Notes under the pieces: model-generated | Told to the model about the DNA's origin: nothing | Seen by the model: the letters and a program-made list of their open reading frames with translations, nothing else | Database searches by the model: none | Shown: in pieces, positions 1-5,033 of the stretch | How positions within the stretch are numbered: the first letter of the stretch is position 1 | Layout of the letters: the number at the start of each line of letters is the position of its first letter | Translations under genes and position numbers: made by a program | Assembly: GCA_016783355.1 (NCBI GenBank) | Contig: JADHWR010000080.1 | Coordinates: 1-5,033 of the forward strand | Source: Candidatus Omnitrophota bacterium | GTDB lineage: Bacteria > Omnitrophota > Gorgyraeia > Gygaellales > JAHJCI01 | DNA: 5,033 nucleotides | Direction: 5' to 3'

Positions 1-1
1 G

Positions 2-1183
2 GTATTGTTCATGGGCATAAGAAAGAAAATGCTTGATAAGTATCTTTCTATTTTTAAGCAATTACAGATCGGCATAAATTCAATTGAATATGCAGGCTTT
101 AGCCTCTTGCGGCTTTTAAGGTTGGGCGGCCTTAAAGACAATGGGGTCGTTGGCTTTCTTAATTTAGATTTAGATGAGGAAATAAATTTCTCAGTTTGTT
201 ACAACGGTTTTCCGCTTTTTTGCCGCGACATCATTTTAATGCATAGGCTAGAGACCGAGGCTTCGGCAGATGAGGGCGGCTTCGGAGAAGGAGACCAGGC
301 GTCTTTGAAGGAGATGTTGGCAGATAAATTAAAAAGCGAAATGCGCATATCCCTAGATTTTTTCCGACGCAAATTTCCTACTATGCCCATAGAGAAAATA
401 ATAATTTTAAATTCACTGCAATTTCAGGAAGGAATAACTAGCTTTTTAAGTGAGAATTTAGGCATATCGGTAATACCCTTAGAGACATCCAAATTTTTAG
501 GTAAGGGTAAGGATATTGAATCTAATCTCAGCTTGGTTAAGTCTTATGCTGTAGCAATAAGTAAAAAACAGAGGTTGCGCTATCCAATCAATTTTCTAAG
601 CCCAGCGAGTAAAAAAGAGGCGGGCTTGAGCAGTCAAGCATTCCCCATAACAATAACCGGCCTAAAAATAAATCCCCGGGTGATAATCGGGGCTTTTTTG
701 ATTATAATTTTGACTGTAGGGTGGACTTGGCTCAAGCGATTGCCTTTAGAGAATGAATTAAAATTAATTATGGCAAATCGGCCGCAAATAGAAGGCGTTT
801 CTGGCCAACAGGGTTTCCCCGCCCTTTCTAATTTAGAAAGAGATTATATCGAGAAAATAAAGATAATGGAGCGAATAGTAAAGGACAGATTTTATTTAAC
901 GGAAGCAATGAATGCCGTCTGTCGCCTTATGCCTCAGGGTGCATGGTTGACTTCTTTTTCTTTTCACCGCCTTGAGGAGAAATTACAATTTAGTCTTGAG
1001 GGTTTAGTTTTTTTGTCTGACCCAGATAAAGAATTTGCCGCAGTTAATGATATTATTTTGGGATTAAAGAACGATTCTAACTTTAACCAGCACTTTAAAG
1101 AAATAAATGTTGTCTCCATGGAGAAAACTGAATTAACAAAACTAAATGTAGAAATTACTAAATTTAAAATCTCATGTCGTTGA
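2..1183 (+). CDS. pilMN: PilM-PilN fusion protein (GspL-like architecture), 5' partial
   Basis: Inner-membrane assembly platform of a type IV pilus or T2SS-like machine. The frame is open to the window edge, and the first visible residues resemble the middle of PilM, so about 150 N-terminal residues probably lie upstream. Counting from the TTG at 5: residues 1-190 are the C-terminal half of an actin-like PilM domain (GFPLFCRDI at 68-76, SYAVAISKKQR at 180-190). An INFLSP motif at 195-200 matches the INLLP-type start of PilN. One membrane helix spans 226-243, followed by a short helical stretch (about 247-295). A periplasmic PilN ferredoxin-like domain follows (LMPQGAWLTSFSF at 308-320, then strands to the end). 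Separate PilM and PilN are the norm; here no stop lies between them. The phosphate and adenosine motifs of PilM are degenerate (NLDLDEEI at 53-60, LNSLQFQ at 135-141). The stop overlaps pilO by 10 bases. GspL is the alternative name; the INLLP-like motif and the clear PilM/PilN halves favour the fusion reading. Confidence 0.85.
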   Translation, partial: VLFMGIRKKMLDKYLSIFKQLQIGINSIEYAGFSLLRLLRLGGLKDNGVVGFLNLDLDEEINFSVCYNGFPLFCRDIILMHRLETEASADEGGFGEGDQASLKEMLADKLKSEMRISLDFFRRKFPTMPIEKIIILNSLQFQEGITSFLSENLGISVIPLETSKFLGKGKDIESNLSLVKSYAVAISKKQRLRYPINFLSPASKKEAGLSSQAFPITITGLKINPRVIIGAFLIIILTVGWTWLKRLPLENELKLIMANRPQIEGVSGQQGFPALSNLERDYIEKIKIMERIVKDRFYLTEAMNAVCRLMPQGAWLTSFSFHRLEEKLQFSLEGLVFLSDPDKEFAAVNDIILGLKNDSNFNQHFKEINVVSMEKTELTKLNVEITKFKISCR

Positions 1184-1731
1184 TAAAAAAAATAGATTTT
1201 AAAAAGATTAACCTAAACCAGATAATCAGCCTTGTTATTCTGGTTGCTGTTTTTCTAATCGCGTTAAAAATTTTTCAGAGCCAAGGTAAAAAAAATGCCC
1301 AAATTCGTCTCATCCAAAACGAGCAGAAAAAGAAAAACGAAATACTCCTGCGTATTGCGGATCAAAAGAAAAAAAATGAATTGTATAGAGAAACCTTTAG
1401 GCCAAGAGACAAGCGCGAGATTATCAATAGAATTACAAATTTAGCTAAGGCTGCCGGCGTGCGCATTAATTCTCTAAAGCCACAAGAGGAGCACTCCAGA
1501 AGCAGGAAGGCGATAAGCAAAATCTATAATGAAATGTTTTTTAACCTCGCCATCGAGGTGGACAGTTATCATCAATTAGGCAAATTTATCAGCAGCTTAG
1601 AGAGCGATCCAATGATGTTTATGGTAGGGTCGCTCTGGATAGGGAGAGATTTGGTTAGTAGTAGCGATTGGGTTAGTCCGTTTAAGAGGTTGCGAGTCGA
1701 CTTAGTTATTATGGAGATATTTTTTAAATGA
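1174..1731 (+). CDS. pilO: PilO-like inner-membrane alignment protein (GspM counterpart)
   Basis: Bitopic inner-membrane protein of 185 residues, close to the usual PilO length. In the family it pairs with PilN through the coiled coil and ferredoxin-like fold and holds PilP. The order is a basic cytoplasmic N-terminus (KK at 5-6 and 10-11), a single membrane helix at about 17-34, a strongly charged coiled coil at about 37-75 (runs of Lys, Glu and Gln), then a periplasmic alpha/beta domain at about 80-185. That domain contains the PilO-type stretch FFNLAIEVDSYHQLGKFISS at 122-141 (beta strand, then helix) and ends in a beta strand rich in Val, Ile and Phe. The start ATG lies inside the end of pilMN and has no Shine-Dalgarno sequence before it, so translation is probably coupled to pilMN. 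The TGA overlaps the pilP start as ATGA. Assignment rests on fold pattern and position; PilO sequences are poorly conserved. Confidence 0.85.
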   Translation: MSLIKKIDFKKINLNQIISLVILVAVFLIALKIFQSQGKKNAQIRLIQNEQKKKNEILLRIADQKKKNELYRETFRPRDKREIINRITNLAKAAGVRINSLKPQEEHSRSRKAISKIYNEMFFNLAIEVDSYHQLGKFISSLESDPMMFMVGSLWIGRDLVSSSDWVSPFKRLRVDLVIMEIFFK

Positions 1732-2240
1732 GTGCGTCATATAGCAAAAATTATTTTATGTCTAAGTTTATTTTTATCTTTTCTTTTTTATTCTATTTGG
1801 CTCTTTTTCTCTTGCTGGATTTTTCTCAAATTGCTTCCGCGGAAAGAAAGTCAGGTCTGATTAAAAAAATTAATCTAAAATACACAGGTAGTAAGTTTAG
1901 AGACCCATTTTCTCCTCAAATTCTCATTTCTGAAGAAAAAGAAGAAATAATTGATGCAGAAGAAACAATTGAGGTATCTAAGTCGAAGATCTCAGAGTTA
2001 TTCTCGCTTTCAATCCAAGGGATAATTTGGAATACAGATAATCCCTTAGTGATTATTAATAACCAGGTATTAAGAAAGGGAGAGGCGCTTTTGGTGGCCA
2101 AGGGAGAAAATGCTACTGAGAAAATTAAGATTATGGATATTGATAAAGATGGGGTGACGATAATGTATTCGAATCAAATGGAGAAGCTACTTTCTCCCGC
2201 AGCTACCAAATTGCGCAAAAGAAATGACAAAGGAGGATGA
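1728..2240 (+). CDS. pilP: PilP-like periplasmic linker protein (GspC HR-domain family)
   Basis: Periplasmic protein of 170 residues that, in the family, connects the PilN/PilO complex to the N0 domain of the secretin. The N-terminus has a long hydrophobic segment (about 14-30) ending in a possible signal peptidase I site, ASA before Glu39. A PilP-typical KFRDPF motif at 56-61 follows an extended leader, then an acidic low-complexity stretch at about 69-87. An HR-type beta domain covers about 89-155 (LFSLSIQGIIW at 91-101, a Gly118 turn, VTIMYSNQMEKLL near the end). No cysteine occurs anywhere, so this is not a lipoprotein as many PilP proteins are; it may be cleaved, or stay anchored by the uncleaved helix. 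ATG 1728 is chosen because it forms an ATGA overlap with the pilO stop and has a weak GGAG at 1713-1716. ATG 1758 is a possible shorter start but has no ribosome binding site. Confidence 0.82.
   Translation: MSASYSKNYFMSKFIFIFSFLFYLALFLLLDFSQIASAERKSGLIKKINLKYTGSKFRDPFSPQILISEEKEEIIDAEETIEVSKSKISELFSLSIQGIIWNTDNPLVIINNQVLRKGEALLVAKGENATEKIKIMDIDKDGVTIMYSNQMEKLLSPAATKLRKRNDKGG
2231..2236 (+). promoter_or_regulatory. Strong Shine-Dalgarno (AGGAGG) deciding the pilQ start
   Basis: A perfect AGGAGG sits in the last codons of pilP. It directly abuts an ATG at 2237 (no spacing) and lies 6 bases before a second in-frame ATG at 2243. Only the second has workable spacing, so pilQ is called from 2243. 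This is the only strong ribosome binding site in the window. Confidence 0.85.
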
Positions 2241-2242
2241 AG

Positions 2243-3781
2243 ATGAGTAAATTCAAAAATACAAGCCAAAAATCAACCCCACGGAAAACCTTGTTTCTTT
2301 ATTGCAAGTTTCTATCTTTAACCCTAATCATATTTGGATTTTGTATTTCCCTAATATCCGCACAAGGCGTACAGGAAATTTATAGCCATTTTGATTCTAC
2401 TCCAGCAATCTCAATGGATTTCAAAGACGCAAGCCTTAAGGATATTCTTAAGATATTTTCTATCCAATCGGGGGTAAATTTCATTTGTTCCCAAGACATT
2501 GAAGATCGCACAGTTACCTTATATCTTGACAATGTTTCTGTAAAGGAAGCATTGGATAAGTTATTTAAAGCCAATAACTTAGCTTATGAATTTGACGAGC
2601 AGGCAAAAATTATCTTAGTAAAAAAGGCAGGGCTAGAGTTAGAAACAATCACCAAGGTTTTTCCTCTTAAATACGCGAGTGTTTCCTGTTCCTCAATCCA
2701 GACTGAAAAATCTGATAATCTGGGGGGTGAGGATGTAGAAGAGGGAGAAGAGACTGAAGGAGGAATTACTTTAGCAATTAGGGCCTTACTTTCCGGCAGC
2801 GGCAAGCTCACTGAGGAGCCGCGCACAAATAGCCTGATTATAACTGATTTACCAAATCGCTTTGCGATAATCGAGAAAACAATTAAGCAGTTGGATATTC
2901 CTGTGCCTCAGGTAATGCTCGAGGTTGAGATACTTGACGTAAAGAAAAGTATCGTAGATAAAATGGGATTTACTTTTGGTAATAGCGGTGCTTTTGGCGA
3001 GAATCCCCTTACCTTGATTTTGCCAGGAGCATTTCTCCACAAGGAAGCAAAATACTTTATTGGTGATTTGGGCAAAAAGGGCAACCAGCTTGATAGTACG
3101 GGAGCACAGGGCTCGGTGATTTTTGGTAATACCTTTGCCGGGCTTTTAGATTTCTTGCGTACTCGCACGGATACGAGATACCTGGCTCGCCCACGCATAC
3201 TTACTTTAAATAATGAGACTGCCGAAATCGAAATTACTACTGATGAGGTAATTGGTGAAAAACTAGAATATGATCAGGAGGGATTTGTAACGGGGCGCTC
3301 GGCGGAAAGATACGAAACAGGCGTTACTTTACGTATAACCCCACAGATAAATTTAGAAACCAGCGAGATTACAATGTTTTTAATGCCTAAAGTTACTGAA
3401 GCAGCAACAAGTAATATTTCAGGTTATCGCGATCCCGAAGAAAGAGGGGCTAAATGTTTAGTGAGGGTGCGCGATGCAGAAACAGTAGTGGTGGGTGGGC
3501 TTATCCGTTATGATAAGTATGAGGTAATCAACAAGATTCCCATTCTCGGGGATATACCGATTATTGGAGGACTATTTAGGCACAAAGATAAACAAAAAGA
3601 TATAGAACGCGAATTACTCGTGTTTATTACTCCGCATATCCTAAAAGGGGATATTTCTTTATCCGTTGCGCAAGAAAGCAACGTTATTTTATCTTCGCGC
3701 GAACAGGATGCTTCCTCGAAAAAGACGCGCTCGTTGAGCATAGAATCTACGCTCGATAGTTTTGATGCAAGCGAGTACTAA
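2243..3781 (+). CDS. pilQ: Secretin, short PilQ/GspD-type outer-membrane channel
   Basis: Multimeric outer-membrane pore through which the pilus or substrate passes; 512 residues from ATG 2243. A basic N-terminus and hydrophobic helix (about 18-38) end at a likely signal peptidase I site, ISA before Gln41. An N0/STN domain covers about 55-126 (SMDFKDASLKDILKIFSIQS, later NLAYEFDEQAKIILV). An N1 (NolW-type) domain covers about 137-220 (FPLKYASV, then RTNSLIITDLPNRF), interrupted by an acidic, glycine-rich insert at about 159-174. The secretin domain covers about 223-466: PQVMLEVEILDV at its start, YLARPRILTLNNETAEI, ETGVTLRITPQIN, and the signature IPILGDIPIIGGLF at 432-445, ending ELLVFITPHIL. 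A Ser-rich tail of about 45 residues follows. No AMIN, N2 or N3 domain is seen, so it is shorter than typical PilQ or GspD. It starts 2 bases after the pilP stop behind a strong ribosome binding site. Family is certain; PilQ rather than GspD is inferred from its neighbours. Confidence 0.95.
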   Translation: MSKFKNTSQKSTPRKTLFLYCKFLSLTLIIFGFCISLISAQGVQEIYSHFDSTPAISMDFKDASLKDILKIFSIQSGVNFICSQDIEDRTVTLYLDNVSVKEALDKLFKANNLAYEFDEQAKIILVKKAGLELETITKVFPLKYASVSCSSIQTEKSDNLGGEDVEEGEETEGGITLAIRALLSGSGKLTEEPRTNSLIITDLPNRFAIIEKTIKQLDIPVPQVMLEVEILDVKKSIVDKMGFTFGNSGAFGENPLTLILPGAFLHKEAKYFIGDLGKKGNQLDSTGAQGSVIFGNTFAGLLDFLRTRTDTRYLARPRILTLNNETAEIEITTDEVIGEKLEYDQEGFVTGRSAERYETGVTLRITPQINLETSEITMFLMPKVTEAATSNISGYRDPEERGAKCLVRVRDAETVVVGGLIRYDKYEVINKIPILGDIPIIGGLFRHKDKQKDIERELLVFITPHILKGDISLSVAQESNVILSSREQDASSKKTRSLSIESTLDSFDASEY

Positions 3782-3800
3782 TACAAATTAAAATATAACT

Positions 3801-5033
3801 ATGCCAAGTAAGGATCAATACCTGAAATTGGGTGAGATTTTAATTCAACAGCACATAATTAGCAAGGCCCAGTTAGAAAAAGTTGTTTCTGTTCAGAAGC
3901 AAAGGGGCGGTCGCTTGGGTGAGCTTCTGCTTAAATTAGGCATGGTCAGCGAGGAACAGTTAGTATATGCTATTGGTAAGCAATTAGGCATTCCATATTT
4001 TTCCTTGGGGACAGGAATGCTTAAGCCCGCCTTAGATAAAAATCTGGATGAATTAATTCCTGTTGATGTAGCGAGGAAGAATTTGATCCTTCCCTTATCA
4101 CGAACCTTGAGATCATTAACTGTGGCCATGGCCGATCCTTTAGATCTTATATTAATGGATAATCTTAAAAAGCTAACCGGCTGTCTGATTAATCCAGTTA
4201 TTGCGATCAAATCAGACATTGCTAAGGCGATCGAAGATTTCTATAGTAGGTCTAATTTGTTTCGGGAAACCGTAGAGGCAACCTACGAGGCGGGCGGGAC
4301 TTTAGGCTTGGTTGGGCCAGGGACGGCCAATGTTGAGCAGGAGTTAAGTCTGGATAAACTTATTGCTCGTGCAGGGGAAGCACCAGTGGTAAAGTTAGTT
4401 GATTTAATCATCCGTCAGGCAATTGATGAGCGGGCATCCGATATTCATTTAGAACCTTTTAGGGGCAAGTTGAGTTTAAGATATCGAATTGACGGCAGCC
4501 TTTATGAAATTCCTCCGCCTGCCTCGCATCTGCATCTGGCAATCACCTCTCGCATAAAAATACTGTGCAGGTTGGATATTGCTGAAAAACGCCTACCCCA
4601 GGACGGAGCCTTTACGGTAAAATTAGAGGACCGCGTTATCGATTTGCGCGTTTCTACAATTCCGACAATCTATGGAGAAAAGGTAGTATTAAGAATTCTC
4701 GATAAGGGCGCAATGGTCTTTGATATTTCCCGTATGGGATTTGAGCCGGGTCAATTGGAGGATATACGAAAGGGCTGCAAAATGCCTTACGGTTTAGTTC
4801 TCTTAACGGGGCCGACGGGCAGCGGCAAGACGACGACATTATACTCAATATTGAGCGAGGTTAAGGATTCCTCAAAGAATATTCTTACCATTGAAGATCC
4901 AGTAGAATATCATGTTGATGGTATCAACCAGGTTCAGGTAAAACCTGAAATCGGCTTAACCTTTGCTTCGGCTTTACGAAGTTTCTTGCGACAAGATCCG
5001 GATATTATGTTAGTAGGTGAGATTCGCGATTTA
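3801..5033 (+). CDS. pilB: PilB/GspE-type assembly ATPase with MshEN domain, 3' partial
   Basis: Hexameric cytoplasmic ATPase that powers pilus extension or secretion. 411 codons are visible with no stop; about 150 residues, including the expected His box and zinc-binding cysteines, lie beyond the window. Residues 9-61 form a tandem MshEN motif: two 24-residue units (9-32 and 38-61) split by 5 residues, a known cyclic-di-GMP-binding pattern. The rest of the N1 domain and a linker run to about 190. The N2 domain shows SDIHLEP (213-219), YRIDG (228-232) and EKRLPQDGAF (262-271). The RecA-like C1 domain has Walker A GPTGSGKT at 337-344, an Asp box TIEDPVEY at 363-370, and Walker B in RQDPDIMLVGEIRD at 397-410 with Glu407. 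The key catalytic residues visible are intact. ATG 3801 is 19 bases after the pilQ stop, has no Shine-Dalgarno, and an in-frame TAA at 3789 excludes a longer ATG start. Full PilB length and the two-part MshEN domain argue against the retraction ATPase PilT. Confidence 0.95.
   Translation, partial: MPSKDQYLKLGEILIQQHIISKAQLEKVVSVQKQRGGRLGELLLKLGMVSEEQLVYAIGKQLGIPYFSLGTGMLKPALDKNLDELIPVDVARKNLILPLSRTLRSLTVAMADPLDLILMDNLKKLTGCLINPVIAIKSDIAKAIEDFYSRSNLFRETVEATYEAGGTLGLVGPGTANVEQELSLDKLIARAGEAPVVKLVDLIIRQAIDERASDIHLEPFRGKLSLRYRIDGSLYEIPPPASHLHLAITSRIKILCRLDIAEKRLPQDGAFTVKLEDRVIDLRVSTIPTIYGEKVVLRILDKGAMVFDISRMGFEPGQLEDIRKGCKMPYGLVLLTGPTGSGKTTTLYSILSEVKDSSKNILTIEDPVEYHVDGINQVQVKPEIGLTFASALRSFLRQDPDIMLVGEIRDL

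Noticed and set aside
5..13. TTG at 5 or ATG at 11 as the true start of the first gene
   Set aside because: The residues from here on match the middle of PilM, the frame is open to the window edge, and starting here would leave half an actin fold. The gene is treated as 5' partial.
575..577. Internal TTG start that would give a stand-alone PilN of about 200 residues
   Set aside because: Purine-rich AGAGG directly abuts the TTG with no spacing, and the frame is continuous with PilM. A separate internal start cannot be excluded but is not supported.
2017..2047. Inverted repeat AAGGGAT / ATCCCTT with a 17-base loop inside pilP
   Set aside because: A 7-bp stem with a long loop in coding sequence and no T-tract is expected by chance.
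2237..2239. ATG 2237 as the pilQ start
   Set aside because: It directly abuts the AGGAGG, leaving no room for initiation. ATG 2243, with 6-base spacing, is much more likely.
2330..2350. Cysteine in the PilQ signal region as a lipobox
   Set aside because: The residues before it are Phe-Gly-Phe, which does not fit a lipobox; a signal peptidase I site follows further on.
3762..3800. Possible promoter before pilB (TTGATG at 3762-3767, TAAAAT at 3789-3794)
   Set aside because: The spacing is 21 bases, too long for a sigma-70 promoter, and AT-rich hexamers are common in this DNA. pilB is most simply cotranscribed.
3893..4219. Minus-strand open frame of 108 codons opposite pilB, and similar minus-strand frames opposite pilQ and pilMN
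   Set aside because: They lie wholly inside well-supported plus-strand genes and show low-complexity antisense composition, no recognisable domain and no ribosome binding site.

Overview
The window is one tightly packed plus-strand operon for the envelope-spanning core of a type IV pilus, or a closely related type II secretion machine. It holds five genes and almost no non-coding DNA; the longest gap is 19 bases. The order is a PilM-PilN fusion (5' end outside the window), PilO, PilP, the secretin PilQ, and the N-terminal three quarters or so of a PilB/GspE-type assembly ATPase (3' end outside the window). All five show recognisable family features and none is disrupted.

A secretin, a signal-peptide-bearing periplasmic PilP and an inner-membrane alignment complex indicate a diderm (Gram-negative) bacterium. 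The DNA is AT-rich, TGA and TAA are used as stops, and TGG encodes Trp, so the standard bacterial code fits. Fused PilMN plus a short secretin would suit an uncultured, deep-branching diderm lineage such as Omnitrophota or a relative. That placement is an impression from gene style and is not demonstrated by the sequence.

Layout: 2-1183 PilM (C-terminal half)-PilN fusion; 1174-1731 PilO, overlapping by 10 bases; 1728-2240 PilP, overlapping by ATGA; 2243-3781 PilQ, behind a perfect AGGAGG; 3801-5033 PilB, open at the window end. In the expected machine, the PilM part is a cytoplasmic actin-like platform. The PilN and PilO parts are bitopic inner-membrane proteins with periplasmic ferredoxin-like domains. 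PilP links them to the PilQ outer-membrane channel, and PilB hydrolyses ATP to drive subunit assembly.

The points most worth following up are these. (1) PilM and PilN are one polypeptide, which is the architecture of T2SS GspL. (2) The PilM part has lost its recognisable nucleotide-binding motifs. (3) PilB carries a near-canonical tandem MshEN motif, 24 + 5 + 24 residues, that predicts cyclic-di-GMP binding. (4) The secretin is minimal and lacks AMIN domains. I see no wholly unknown system; the novelty is in how a known machine is built.
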